A stretch of DNA of 45,774 nucleotides from Phycisphaerales bacterium (GTDB taxonomy: Bacteria; Planctomycetota; Phycisphaerae; Phycisphaerales; JAGLTS01), in contig JAGLTS010000059.1 in assembly GCA_023135165.1 (NCBI GenBank), positions 1-45,774 of the forward strand, given 5' to 3'. The notes under the pieces were generated by a model, which was given only the letters and a program-made list of their open reading frames with translations, was not told where the DNA came from and ran no database searches. Made by a program: the position numbers and the translations under genes. Shown here piece after piece: positions 31,832 to 41,370 of this stretch. Each line of letters opens with the position of its first letter. Positions within the stretch are counted from its first letter, which is position 1.

Positions 31832-33325
31832 CTACTCGACGGATTCGACCTCGATGCGCAACCGACCCATGAGCGGCACGAGCGAGACAAGGTCGTTGGT
31901 GATTGGCCCATCGTCAGACGCAGACGACGTTTGCAGGAGAATGTGCGTCGCGTCAGTGCGTCTCGGCCAGGCGGAATCAAAGTCCACCCAACACATCTCG
32001 CCGTCTTCGCCGGGCAGCAGCGCCTGCGTCCACATGTGATACCCGAAGACGCCCTTCCGGCCGAGGAACTGATCGGCGTAGATCAGGCCGCTGGCGACGC
32101 GCGACGGGATGCCGTCGGCGCGAAGCATCGCAGCCATCAAGACGCCGTGCTCGCTGCAATCACCCTGTCGGCTGCGGGCCGTCTCCGTCGCTGATGCAAA
32201 GCCGACGCTGAGATCCTTCGACGAAACGTACGTGAACACATACGTTCGGATCGCCTCGGCTCGCTCGTAGGGATCGTCCGACGCATCGGCGACGGCCTGC
32301 TTGGTCAGGCTCACAATGAGCGGGTTCTCATGATTGACGAACGTACTCGCATCGAGCGCGTGTTCGATGTCCGGGTCGTCACCGGCTGGCAGCGGATCAT
32401 CCACGTCGATCGTCACGCGCACGCGACCATCGTCGAGCCGCTCGACGCGTTGTCCGCCCGCGGCGCGGATCTCGGGCATCTCACCATCAGCGACGGAAAG
32501 GACATAGCTGGCGCGCGTTGACTTCCTCGGCCGACGAATCGACCGATCCGGCTCAACGAGCGTCGACCCCATGAGTTCCCCGGGTTCAAGCTTCGACATT
32601 GCCAGCTCGCGGTCCGCCGCCACCATCTCAATCCGGATGATGCCCATTTCCATCACGGTGCGGATGACATCGCCATCCTCCGGATCAACGAACTCAGTCG
32701 TCTTGATCCCAGGCATGATGTCCATCGTCGATTCCCATTCGACCGCAGGCACGGTTCGGCCCATCGCCTCAACGGTCGTCTCACCGATGATGTCGCGGGT
32801 GACGGTGATGGGGCGAACACCCAGCGACGGCTCGAGCATGGTGACGACGATGCGCTTTGCGCCAGCTTGGAGCTGCTCCTCAACGAACCTGCCGGCGGCG
32901 GCGGGAGGCAGCCAGTCGGCATCGGGCGCGGGCATCGTGGTCTCAACCACGTGATCGCCGAGAGTGGAACGCTGCAGAATCGAACCATCACCATTGAACG
33001 TCAGTTCAATCTCGCTGGCCACCGCCGATGTCAGCGTCTTGGACCATGCGGAAACCGGAACGCCCTGATCCGTTTCGACGAACCGGGATTCCACACGGAT
33101 TTCGATGGTCGCTCGCCCGCGCGCAATCGTGAGCACGGTCTCGCTCGATGTGATGATCTGATCGCCTTGCATCTGTTCAAGCGCGTGCATCCACCCCACG
33201 CGCTGACCGCTCATGAGGGCGACGTACCACCGCTCGAAGGTCGTGTCGGCTCGAACGGCTACCGAACTGACCCCAACGACGAGCAGACACAAGAGCATGG
33301 CGGTGAGGGCGTTGAATCGACGCAT
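31832..33325 (-). CDS. Exported transglutaminase-like protein
   Basis: 497 residues. GGAG lies 6 bases before the ATG at 33325; signal peptide RRFNALTAMLLCLLVVGVSS. The N-terminal 300 residues are beta-rich and unassigned. The C-terminal part is a transglutaminase-like (papain-fold) domain: RQGDCSEHGVLMAAMLRADG holds the catalytic Cys, VFGYHMWTQALL the His and CWVDFDSAWP the Asp. In bacteria such proteins are usually proteases or peptide ligases acting outside the cytoplasm. It stands alone between a plus-strand glycosyltransferase-like gene and a divergent flavoprotein gene. Confidence 0.87.
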   Translation of the reverse strand: MRRFNALTAMLLCLLVVGVSSVAVRADTTFERWYVALMSGQRVGWMHALEQMQGDQIITSSETVLTIARGRATIEIRVESRFVETDQGVPVSAWSKTLTSAVASEIELTFNGDGSILQRSTLGDHVVETTMPAPDADWLPPAAAGRFVEEQLQAGAKRIVVTMLEPSLGVRPITVTRDIIGETTVEAMGRTVPAVEWESTMDIMPGIKTTEFVDPEDGDVIRTVMEMGIIRIEMVAADRELAMSKLEPGELMGSTLVEPDRSIRRPRKSTRASYVLSVADGEMPEIRAAGGQRVERLDDGRVRVTIDVDDPLPAGDDPDIEHALDASTFVNHENPLIVSLTKQAVADASDDPYERAEAIRTYVFTYVSSKDLSVGFASATETARSRQGDCSEHGVLMAAMLRADGIPSRVASGLIYADQFLGRKGVFGYHMWTQALLPGEDGEMCWVDFDSAWPRRTDATHILLQTSSASDDGPITNDLVSLVPLMGRLRIEVESVE

Positions 33326-33646
33326 GGTGTTCTCCGGACATGGGAATCGGTTTATGATGCCACCTGATGATACCGGCGTGCGTGGCTGACGAGGCAGCCG
33401 ATCGCGCTGTTGACGGAGGCGGCACGAGTTGGTCGGGCGTGTCGGCGGGGCGAGCGGCAACGTCTGTGCGGCCGGCGCAACGTCCGTGTGGGGGCGGGTT
33501 TGGTGCGCGGTTCAATGCTGAGAGATGAACCGGCCGACACCTAATATCACGGGCCTGCGGCGGAGCGTCGCGACAGGCAATCTCACTGACGGAGCATACT
33601 GGGACGTACATCACCACCGGCGGCGTGGAGCGTTCGGGAAACAGGC
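33326..33646. other. Divergent intergenic region, no gene seen
   Basis: 321 bp between the transglutaminase-like gene and the SthA-like gene. It is GC-rich and without a frame that resembles a known protein. I see no convincing promoter boxes or inverted repeats. Confidence 0.55.
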
Positions 33647-35062
33647 ATGGGCAGCTACGAGTTGATCTGCGTTGGATGCGGCGTGGCCGGTCAGCACGCT
33701 GCGGCTCGCGCTGCCGCTGCCGGGCGGCGCGTCGCGATCATCGAGAGGTCGGCTGCGCCGGGCAGCACGCTCGCCAAGGCGGGTGCACCGCCCAGCCGGT
33801 CGATCCGCGAGACCGCACTTCTCCTTGCCGCTCATCGAGACCACTCCATCGAAGGCATCAACATGCGCGTGCCGGCCGGTCTCTCCATCGCCCAGTTCGT
33901 GGCCCGTTGCCTCCAAGCTCAGACGAACGCCCCCATCCGCATCAACGATGAACTTGAGCAGTCGGGTGCGGACACGTACCAGGGGGATGTCCAATTCATC
34001 GACGAACACACGATCGAGCTTGCGCGAGCGGGTGGCCGAGTTGATCGGCTGATCGGTGAGCACATCCTGCTGGCGACCGGGTCGGCGCCTCATCACCATT
34101 CCGGAGTGGACTTCAGCAACCCGTGCATCGTTGACGCTGACGAGATGCTCAAGCTCCCGTCAATCCCCGCGGATTTGACCGTGTTCGGGGCCGGCATGAT
34201 CGGGTGCGAGTACGCCTGTATTCTTGCCGAGATCGGTGTGCGCGTTCGTCTGCTCGACCCGCACGATCATCTCATGCCGGGGCTTGATCCGGATCTGCGT
34301 CGCGTCCTTGTGCGGTCGATGCTCGAGGCCGGTGTTGACCTGCAACTCGGCGCGGATCTGCGAGACGTCGAACCGGCTCGCGGCGGCGGCGTCAGCGTCC
34401 AAATCGAGCGTGGAGCCGTGTATCACACCGACGTGTTGATGTACGCCTCGGGTCGCCGAGGCGCCACCAGTTCACTCAACTTGCAGCAGATCGGCGTTGA
34501 GACCGACAAGTACGGGTACATCATCGTCGACGACCAGGGGCGCACCGCGATCCCACACATCTACGCTGCGGGCGATGTCACGGGGCATCCGTCGCTCGCC
34601 GGCGAGGCCTTGTCACAAGCCGGGGCTGCGGTCGATCAGATGTTCAGCCTCACACCCAGGCGTGTGAACGAGGATCTGCTGCCGATGTGCCTCTGCACGA
34701 TCCCGCCGATCGCGATGGTGGGGATGACCGAAGCACAGGCCAGACAACAGAACATCAACGTCATGGTCGGTCGCGCGGGCTTGACGCCTTGTCGCGATCG
34801 GCGCACGTTCGGGGATGAAAAGGGCTTCATGAAGCTCATCTTCGAGTACCCCAGCCGACGACTGCTCGGCGCAGCGATCATCGGCGCCGAGGCTCCGGAG
34901 ATCATCCACATCGCGCAGGCGGTCATCGCCCACGACGGGACGTTCGACTACTTCATCGACGCCGGATTCAATACGCCGACATTCAGCGCGGCGTATCAGC
35001 GGGCTGCGCTCGACTGCGCGATGGCGGTGGCGCGCCGTGAGGCCGAATCGCGCGCCGCGTAG
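33647..35062 (+). CDS. SthA-like soluble pyridine nucleotide-disulfide oxidoreductase family flavoprotein
   Basis: 471 residues. FAD-binding ICVGCGVAGQHAAARAA, NAD-binding TVFGAGMIGCEYACILAE and the second FAD site IYAAGDVTGHPSLA. The position of the redox disulfide in lipoamide dehydrogenase (GGTCLNVGCIPSK) reads GSTLAKAGAPPSR, so both cysteines are gone. The C-terminal active-site His is also absent (NTPTFSAAYQRAALD). The latter pattern is that of soluble transhydrogenase SthA (NYPTMAEAYRVAAL), which moves hydride between NADH and NADP+. SthA usually keeps the first Cys. It is probably a transhydrogenase or other disulfide-free oxidoreductase. It is followed by citrate synthase. Confidence 0.8.
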   Translation: MGSYELICVGCGVAGQHAAARAAAAGRRVAIIERSAAPGSTLAKAGAPPSRSIRETALLLAAHRDHSIEGINMRVPAGLSIAQFVARCLQAQTNAPIRINDELEQSGADTYQGDVQFIDEHTIELARAGGRVDRLIGEHILLATGSAPHHHSGVDFSNPCIVDADEMLKLPSIPADLTVFGAGMIGCEYACILAEIGVRVRLLDPHDHLMPGLDPDLRRVLVRSMLEAGVDLQLGADLRDVEPARGGGVSVQIERGAVYHTDVLMYASGRRGATSSLNLQQIGVETDKYGYIIVDDQGRTAIPHIYAAGDVTGHPSLAGEALSQAGAAVDQMFSLTPRRVNEDLLPMCLCTIPPIAMVGMTEAQARQQNINVMVGRAGLTPCRDRRTFGDEKGFMKLIFEYPSRRLLGAAIIGAEAPEIIHIAQAVIAHDGTFDYFIDAGFNTPTFSAAYQRAALDCAMAVARREAESRAA

Positions 35063-35229
35063 CCGCTCGGCGATGAACGGCGATGCCGCAAGCCCACCCG
35101 GCTCCGATTGCCCAATCCCACTTGTGCGCCTATTGTTGGCAACATCATCGTCGGCGTCTGCTCGCACGCCGCCAGCAGCAGTTCGTGCTGCCACGCACTA
35201 CCTCCGACGGCTGGAAGGATGACCCCAAC

Positions 35230-36534
35230 ATGGCCACACTCCAGGAAGTACTCCAAGAAAAGGTGCCCGCTTACCGCGCTGAGGTTCGGGAGATCCTCAA
35301 AGAGCACGGAAGCGACGTCGTCTCAACCGTGACCGTGCAGCAACTGTACGGAGGAATGCGCGGCGTCAAGGGGATGATTTGCGACACCTCCGTCGTCGAG
35401 CCGGACACGGGGCTGATCGTACGCGGCCGACCGATCCTGGAACTCAAAGATGTTCGGCCGGAGGAGATGTTCTTCCTGCTCCTCACCGGTGAGATGCCGG
35501 ATGACGAAGCCAGGGCTGCGCTGCAGAGCGAGTTCGACCGGCGATCACAGGTCCCCGCCTATGTCTGGGATCTGATCAAAGCAATGCCCAAAGACACATG
35601 CCCGATGTGCTCGCTCGCCACGGGCATCCTCGTCATGGACCGTGAGAGCGTCTTCCGCAAGTGGTATCACAGCGGCATGAAACGAGAGGACTACTGGCTC
35701 GCCACGCTCGGCGACGCGCTGAACATCCTCGCCAAGCTCCCCGTCATCGCTGCGGGCATCTACCGCATCCGATTCAACCACGGAAGCGAGATGCACTGGA
35801 CGCACGGCTTGGACTACGGAGCCAACTTCGCCAACATGCTCGGCATCGCGGACCCGGCGGGCAACTTCGCCAAGCTCATGCGGCTCTACCTCACGTTCCA
35901 TGCCGATCACGAGGGCGGTAACGTCTCCGCGAACACGGCGCATGTCGTCGGCTCGGCGCTGTCCGACGCGTACTACGCCATTTCCTCCGGACTGAACGGC
36001 CTGGCCGGTCCACTGCACGGGCTTGCCAACCAGGAATGCATCGCGTGGATTCTTGAACTCATGGATCGATTCGGCGGCGTGCCGACGGAGGACCAGCTCC
36101 GGCAGTCCGCGCTTGAGACGCTTCGGAGCGGGCTTGTGATTCCAGGTTACGGCCACGCCGTTCTGAGAGTGACCGATCCGCGGTTCACAGGATTCCATGA
36201 GTTCGGAGCAGCGTACCTGCCCGACGACCCCGTCTTCCAGACTGTGGATCAGGTGTACGAGGTCATCCCCAACGTGCTGCGCGAGTACTCCGATGAGCGC
36301 GTCAAGGCAGGCAAACACCCCATTGCCAACTGCTGGCCGAACGTCGATGCGATCTCCGGGTCGTTGCTGCATCACTTCGGCATCGTCGAGTATCGGTACT
36401 ACACCGTGCTATTCGCCGTCTCAAGAGCGATGGGGCTGCTCGCCCAACTCGTGCTTCATCGCGCGCTCGGCTCACCGATCACTCGGCCCAAGTCCGTCTC
36501 GACCGACTGGGTCAAGGAGCAGATCAGCAAGTAA
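35230..36534 (+). CDS. gltA: Citrate synthase, eukaryote (mitochondrial)-like type
   Basis: 434 residues. GLAGPLHGLANQE (active-site His), PGYGHAVLRVTDPR (second His) and PNVDAISGSLLHHFG (Asp) match the type-I catalytic residues. The wording of these motifs and of YRYYTVLFAVSRAMGLLAQL is closer to mitochondrial citrate synthase than to E. coli GltA. The ATG at 35230 has GGAAGGATGA about 9 bases upstream; upstream frame extension is not conserved. It makes citrate from oxaloacetate and acetyl-CoA in the TCA cycle. Bacterial relatives of the mitochondrial enzyme are known, for example in Geobacter. The gene symbol is used for function only. Confidence 0.93.
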   Translation: MATLQEVLQEKVPAYRAEVREILKEHGSDVVSTVTVQQLYGGMRGVKGMICDTSVVEPDTGLIVRGRPILELKDVRPEEMFFLLLTGEMPDDEARAALQSEFDRRSQVPAYVWDLIKAMPKDTCPMCSLATGILVMDRESVFRKWYHSGMKREDYWLATLGDALNILAKLPVIAAGIYRIRFNHGSEMHWTHGLDYGANFANMLGIADPAGNFAKLMRLYLTFHADHEGGNVSANTAHVVGSALSDAYYAISSGLNGLAGPLHGLANQECIAWILELMDRFGGVPTEDQLRQSALETLRSGLVIPGYGHAVLRVTDPRFTGFHEFGAAYLPDDPVFQTVDQVYEVIPNVLREYSDERVKAGKHPIANCWPNVDAISGSLLHHFGIVEYRYYTVLFAVSRAMGLLAQLVLHRALGSPITRPKSVSTDWVKEQISK

Positions 36535-36549
36535 GCGACGAGAATCCCC

Positions 36550-36855
36550 ATGACGATAAAGCGCGCCATCGAGCAACTTGCCTTCGAGAAGGCAGTCGTC
36601 GTCTCGCCGGATGATCTCGATGATCTGCAATCCCATGCCCAACTCATCGAGGAGACGGACACCGTACTCAGCGGGTTCATCCGCGTGTTTCAGTTCGGCG
36701 ATCACGTGCTGATTCAAGAGACCACGGGCAAGAAGGAAATCGTCCTTCGACATGCCGCCTCGCTTGACGACGCTCGGAAGTTCGTGCATGACAGAATGGA
36801 AACGTACGAACGCATGTGGGACGGCTGCGGCTGCAAGGTGCACTACTTCGACTGA
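36550..36855 (+). CDS. Small protein of unknown function
   Basis: 101 residues, soluble, alpha/beta in look, ending in the Cys-rich WDGCGCKVHYFD. It starts 15 bp after the citrate synthase stop and ends 54 bp before the TatD gene, so it probably belongs to the same transcript. I do not recognise a family. The real-gene call rests on spacing, strand and protein-like composition. Confidence 0.65.
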   Translation: MTIKRAIEQLAFEKAVVVSPDDLDDLQSHAQLIEETDTVLSGFIRVFQFGDHVLIQETTGKKEIVLRHAASLDDARKFVHDRMETYERMWDGCGCKVHYFD

Positions 36856-36909
36856 GTGCGCGCATCCAACCCATCGCAACGGCACGGCGGCGCCGGTATC
36901 CTCTCACGC

Positions 36910-37689
36910 ATGATCGACACGCACTGTCATCTCACGTTTCCGGACTTCGCCGGGGCAACGCACCGCACGCTTGATGAATGCGAAGAGATGGGCGTGACCG
37001 GCGCGATCACCGTCTCCACAACGGTCGCGGATGCCCACCGCGCGCTTGAGCTTGCGCTGGACGATGACCGCCTCTGGTGCAGCGCGGGCGTCCATCCGCT
37101 AGATTCGGACAAAGGCCCGCATGACTGGGACGCGCTGACGGCAGTGGCCCGGCACGAACGATGCGTCGCATGGGGTGAGCTGGGGCTTGACAATCACTAC
37201 AAGACGCCGGTTCGGTCGATGCAGGATCGCATCCTCGAACAGCACCTCGCGACGATCGAAGGCTCCGGGCTGGACCTGCCGGTCATCTTGCATTGCCGTG
37301 AGGCCTACGGCGAGTTGATCTCCGTGCTCCGCCGGACATCGCTTCCGCCGGAGCGATTTGTCTTTCACTGCTTCACCGCAGGCCCGGACGACATGCGCCT
37401 GCTGCTCGACTTCGGCGCGTGGGTGTCCTTCACCGGAGTCGTGACGTACAAGAACGCGGACGACGTGCGTGAGGCGGCGCTGCTTCCGCCGCTCGACCGG
37501 ATCATGATCGAGACCGATGCGCCGTTTCTCACGCCCGCGCCGCATCGCAAGATCAGGCCCAACCACCCGAAATTCAGCCGCGTCACCGCCCAGTTCGTCG
37601 CCGACCTGCACGGCGTCCCGTGGCCTGAATTCCACGAGCGCATCAACCGGAATGCGGAGCGGTTCTTCGGCCTGTCCGACATCACGTAA
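36910..37689 (+). CDS. TatD-family metal-dependent hydrolase (DNase)
   Basis: 259 residues. MIDTHCHLTFPDF with the first metal His pair, VILHCREAYGEL, FHCFTAGPDDM and MIETDAPFLTPAPHRKIRPN with the late Asp are the TatD marks. The family includes 3'-5' DNases and D-aminoacyl-tRNA deacylases. The ATG at 36910 starts the conserved N-terminus; a GTG at 36856 would overlap the upstream stop and add an unconserved tail. Length is normal. Confidence 0.92.
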   Translation: MIDTHCHLTFPDFAGATHRTLDECEEMGVTGAITVSTTVADAHRALELALDDDRLWCSAGVHPLDSDKGPHDWDALTAVARHERCVAWGELGLDNHYKTPVRSMQDRILEQHLATIEGSGLDLPVILHCREAYGELISVLRRTSLPPERFVFHCFTAGPDDMRLLLDFGAWVSFTGVVTYKNADDVREAALLPPLDRIMIETDAPFLTPAPHRKIRPNHPKFSRVTAQFVADLHGVPWPEFHERINRNAERFFGLSDIT

Positions 37690-37766
37690 CATTGCGGGAG
37701 ACTTGCCTGACGTTAAGCGCCGCCGTACGTTGCGAAGAGGTGAACCGAGACGGGAGGATTCGAGCA

Positions 37767-38150
37767 ATGCCGCGACTCATCCTCAGCATCCTGCTGACGC
37801 TCGCGATCATCTATATCGTCCCCTTCCTGATCTACGGTCTCTTCTCGGTCCTGACCGATCTCAAGCCACCCCAGGACGCCTCGGCGGCGCGTTTCCTGCT
37901 CAGTGTCCTAGTCTCCAAGATCGGCACAGCCGTTGCCTTCGTGGTGATCTTCCACATGGCGAGGGAATCGCTCAGCGGTCATTGGCTGCTTTACGCCGGC
38001 GCGTGGTGGATCATGTTCGTTGTCGGTGAGTGTGGGCAAGCAATCCTCCCGACCTACTCATGGACGGAGGCGATCGCAGGCATCATCTCTGAGACGATCT
38101 ACTTCCCGCTCGCGGCACTCACGACGAACCTATTGCTGCATGCGCAGTGA
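37767..38150 (+). CDS. Small membrane protein of unknown function
   Basis: 127 residues with about four hydrophobic segments (for example RLILSILLTLAIIYIVPFLI, IGTAVAFVVIFHM, WLLYAGAWWIMFVVGE). GGGAGG lies 9 bases before the ATG. No family recognised. It follows TatD by 77 bp and precedes the DUF3795-type gene by 60 bp. Confidence 0.7.
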   Translation: MPRLILSILLTLAIIYIVPFLIYGLFSVLTDLKPPQDASAARFLLSVLVSKIGTAVAFVVIFHMARESLSGHWLLYAGAWWIMFVVGECGQAILPTYSWTEAIAGIISETIYFPLAALTTNLLLHAQ

Positions 38151-38210
38151 GTGACGCACCAGCCCATGCGCCGCAGTGGCGTCTGCGGGCGACTTGACGG
38201 AGGATGAACC

Positions 38211-38678
38211 ATGGCTGATCTTGAACTGGTGACGTATTGTGGCCTGTACTGTGGACTGTGCGCGCAGCGGTGCAGGATTCCTCAGCGGGCGAGCGAGCTG
38301 CGGGAGTCCATGAGCAAGGAGGGCTACGAGCTCTGGGGCTCGGAACTGCCCGGGTTCACGAAGTTCTGGAGCTTCCTGACGGATCTCTGTGAACCGGAGA
38401 AGGCATGTCCGGGTTGCCGACAGGGTGGCGGACCATCGTTCTGCACGATTCGCAAGTGCGCTCGCGAGCGAGGCCTCGACGTGTGCGTCTTCTGTGATGA
38501 GTACCCATGCGAGCGTGTGCAGGGAATCGCGAAGGGCTACCCGACGTTGATCCCCGACGGGAAACGCATGCGTGACATCGGTCTCGATGCATGGGTCGCG
38601 GAACAGAGGGATCGCGCAGCGACCGGTTTCGCATATGTTGACATCCGCTGTCATCCGTACGATGTCCCGGATAAGTAG
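38211..38678 (+). CDS. DUF3795-type cysteine-rich protein
   Basis: 155 residues. TYCGLYCGLCAQRCRIP at the N-terminus, then CPGCRQGGGPSFCTIRKC and VCVFCDEYPCERV: at least twelve cysteines in pairs, as in the DUF3795 family, whose role is unknown but which looks like a zinc or Fe-S binding fold. GGAGG lies 5 bases before the ATG. Confidence 0.85.
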   Translation: MADLELVTYCGLYCGLCAQRCRIPQRASELRESMSKEGYELWGSELPGFTKFWSFLTDLCEPEKACPGCRQGGGPSFCTIRKCARERGLDVCVFCDEYPCERVQGIAKGYPTLIPDGKRMRDIGLDAWVAEQRDRAATGFAYVDIRCHPYDVPDK

Positions 38679-38724
38679 GCCTCCGCCGCGGTGTTGCTGC
38701 GAGAGCGTCCCCAGGAGATGAACC

Positions 38725-39624
38725 GTGATGACCGGCGAGCAAGGGAAGCGAAGGTGTCGAGCACAGTACACAACCCTGTGTGCTGTCTCGCTTGTACTGC
38801 TCACATCGCTCGGCCTGCAATCTGCGCCGCGCGAAAGCAGACTCGCCTTGGTCGCGCTGCGTGATGAGGCGAAGCGTTACGTGGCCGGCGAGATCGAGCT
38901 GCCCGACGAACCCGACTTCGCGTTTCGGTGGAAAGAACCAGTCGAGCGATGGTATATCCTCGAGGCGATCTACAAGGTACAGGATCGGAGCGACCGCGCA
39001 GCCGATGCCTACGTGCGCTGGCAACTGTTGAGTTACGCGCCCCGGCTGGATGAATACAAAGCGTGGCAAGTCGACAGGCTGCTCAATACGCTGCCGAAGC
39101 TCAGCATCAATCCGGTCGCTGGAGAAGAGGTCGTCGATCGCTTCACGCAACTGCTTGCAGCATTGGAGGAGCACGAAGAGGCGATTGATGTGATGCGCCG
39201 CGAATGGGAGAAGCTCACCGCCGACCGTGATCGAGCTGATGCGCGCAACGAACCCGCTCGGCGATTCGCTGAGTATTGGTACGAACACTGCATCGACACA
39301 TACGGCAAGGCGGGGCATCAGGAACCGCAACTCGTGTGGGCGGTCTTTGTGAACACGCTCAAGGCGGGTTGGAAGGTGTCCACGGAGAAGGGGCGAATCA
39401 CGCGGGCGCTCAATGAACGGCGGGAGGATGACATGTTCGACCGCAGAGCCCGCCGCGCCATGTGCCAGGACATCGCACGGCTGCGAGGCGTGGAGTACCC
39501 CGCGGTGGACGAGATCACGTTCTATGAGGGCAAGCCGCCGCACATCACAATCGGCAAGCGGCGTGTCTCAAAGAACGACGCGGACCGCTGGATCGAAGCG
39601 CTCCAGGCCACAGCGGCACCGTGA
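38725..39624 (+). CDS. Exported or membrane-anchored protein of unknown function
   Basis: 299 residues. After a basic n-region there is a hydrophobic stretch TTLCAVSLVLLTSLGLQS, read as a signal peptide. AGGAG lies 7 bases before GTG 38725 and 10 before ATG 38728; either could be the start. The mature part is mostly helix, rich in Arg, Glu and Trp (RWYILEAIYKVQDRSD, VDRFTQLLAALEEHEE), and may contain TPR-like helical pairs. No family recognised. Confidence 0.7.
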   Translation: MMTGEQGKRRCRAQYTTLCAVSLVLLTSLGLQSAPRESRLALVALRDEAKRYVAGEIELPDEPDFAFRWKEPVERWYILEAIYKVQDRSDRAADAYVRWQLLSYAPRLDEYKAWQVDRLLNTLPKLSINPVAGEEVVDRFTQLLAALEEHEEAIDVMRREWEKLTADRDRADARNEPARRFAEYWYEHCIDTYGKAGHQEPQLVWAVFVNTLKAGWKVSTEKGRITRALNERREDDMFDRRARRAMCQDIARLRGVEYPAVDEITFYEGKPPHITIGKRRVSKNDADRWIEALQATAAP

Positions 39625-39700
39625 CCATCACCGATCCGCGCATCGCAGCGTTCCTGACTATCATGGCCGTGCCGCAACGACGCTCCGCGAGCCATACCGC

Positions 39701-40804
39701 ATGATGAACCTGCAGCGCTACCACCGACAGATGCTCCTGCCCGACATCGGCCAAGCGGGTCAGCAGCGACTGTGCGAATCGCATGCGCTGATCGTCGGCT
39801 GCGGGGCGCTCGGCAGCGTGCTCGCAGAAATGCTCGCCCGTGCAGGCGTTGGAACGCTCATGATCGTGGACCGCGATTGCGTGGAACCGACGAATCTTCA
39901 ACGGCAGATCCTCTTCGATCAAGCGGATGCCGACCACGGCGTGCCCAAGGCAGTCGCAGCCCAACGCCGAATTGCCCGCATCAATCCCGATGTGACCGTC
40001 CACCCCATCGTTGATGATTTCAACGACACGAACGCCGAGCGCATCGCACTGGAGCTGCACGGCCGGGCTGACATCCTGCTCGACGGGCTGGACAACTTCG
40101 AGACGCGATACCTTCTCAACGATCTCGCGGTGCGATTCACGCTGCCCTATGTCTACGGCGGCGCGGTAGGCATGACGGGCATGACGATGCCGATCCTGCC
40201 ACGCACCGACGACGACAACAATGCCCCGTGGACCGATGCGCAACACACACCATGCTTGCGATGCCTGTTCGAAGACGCCCCGCCCGTCGGCAGCACACCC
40301 ACATGTGACACCGCAGGCATCCTTGGCCCGGTCGCCTCGATCATCGCGAACTACCAGGCAGTCGAAGCGATCAAGATCCTGCTCAGCCGATTCGATCGCA
40401 TTCGCCGGTCGCTTCTGACAATCGATGTCTGGACAAACCAGCTCCATGAAGTACCGATGCCGATGTCAACCCCCGACTGCCCGGCCTGCGGAAAGCGCGC
40501 GTTCCCATACCTTGACGGCGAACGCACATCGCATGCCACATCGCTCTGCGGCCGGCGCAGCGTGCAGATCATCGCCCACGGCACAAACTCTGCGATCGAC
40601 CTGCATGAACTCGCCGCCCGCCTCTCGCCACACGGCACGTTCAGCGTCGGCCCGTTCACACTCTGCGGAACACTCAACCACGAACGCGGCGATCAAGGCG
40701 AGCCGATACAACTCACCGTCTTTCCAAACGGGCGCACGATCGTCAAGGGCACAAACAGAATCGACATCGCACGCACCATCCATGCGAAATACATCGGCAC
40801 ATAG
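39701..40804 (+). CDS. ThiF/MoeB/HesA-type adenylyltransferase (E1-like)
   Basis: 367 residues. ATP site IVGCGALGSVLAEMLARAG and VDRDCVEPTNLQRQILFD; zinc-binding CLRCLF and CPACGKR; the active-site-side PTCDTAGILGPVASIIAN. The last 80 residues (DLHELAARLSPHGTF, LTVFPNGRTIVKGTN) replace the rhodanese domain of many MoeB proteins. The enzyme adenylates the C-terminus of a ubiquitin-like sulfur carrier such as ThiS or MoaD. No such carrier is in the window. The ATG pair at 39701/39704 starts the conserved part. Confidence 0.9.
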   Translation: MMNLQRYHRQMLLPDIGQAGQQRLCESHALIVGCGALGSVLAEMLARAGVGTLMIVDRDCVEPTNLQRQILFDQADADHGVPKAVAAQRRIARINPDVTVHPIVDDFNDTNAERIALELHGRADILLDGLDNFETRYLLNDLAVRFTLPYVYGGAVGMTGMTMPILPRTDDDNNAPWTDAQHTPCLRCLFEDAPPVGSTPTCDTAGILGPVASIIANYQAVEAIKILLSRFDRIRRSLLTIDVWTNQLHEVPMPMSTPDCPACGKRAFPYLDGERTSHATSLCGRRSVQIIAHGTNSAIDLHELAARLSPHGTFSVGPFTLCGTLNHERGDQGEPIQLTVFPNGRTIVKGTNRIDIARTIHAKYIGT

Positions 40805-40844
40805 CCGCCGCGATGCACTGACGGATTCACACAGGAGCACACAC

Positions 40845-41345
40845 ATGGGCGCACTCGCCGAAACGCTTACGAAACCCGCGGAAGCCATGCTCTGGTATGC
40901 CGGCATGCTCTGCGAGGACATCCCCGATGACAAGTTCGCCGTCAAGACGATCCAGACGCTGAATCATCCAGCTTTCATCATGGGACATCTGACCGTCTAT
41001 CCCGAGGAGTTGCTCAACCACATCGGCCGAGGCGATCTCGCCATCGACAACGCTGACTACGACAAACTCTTCGGCATGGGCGTCGAGTGCAAGAACGATC
41101 CATCCATCTACCCAAACAAGACGGAACTCACAGCCCGCTTCCGAGACCGGCACAACGTCCTGATCGGAGCGATCGCCGACATGACCGACGAGCAGCTTCT
41201 CGCACCGAACCCCACGGACTTCCTCAAAGAGTCCTGCCCGACGCTCGCCGCGATGCTCCTCTTCTCGCTGCACGATCACGTCATGATGCACCTCGGTCAG
41301 ATCAGCGCGTGGCGGCGCACGATCGGCCTCGGATCGGTCATGTAA
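40845..41345 (+). CDS. DinB-like four-helix-bundle protein
   Basis: 166 residues. AGGAG lies 7 bases before the ATG. LNHPAFIMGHLTVYPEELL and FSLHDHVMMHLGQISAWRR carry the His residues typical of the DinB/YfiT metal-binding bundle, whose members include thiol transferases (bacillithiol, mycothiol) and proteins of unknown role. It sits between the ThiF-like gene and a PCP-like gene on the same strand. Confidence 0.83.
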   Translation: MGALAETLTKPAEAMLWYAGMLCEDIPDDKFAVKTIQTLNHPAFIMGHLTVYPEELLNHIGRGDLAIDNADYDKLFGMGVECKNDPSIYPNKTELTARFRDRHNVLIGAIADMTDEQLLAPNPTDFLKESCPTLAAMLLFSLHDHVMMHLGQISAWRRTIGLGSVM

Positions 41346-41370
41346 GACATCACACAAGGCTCCAGCCCCC

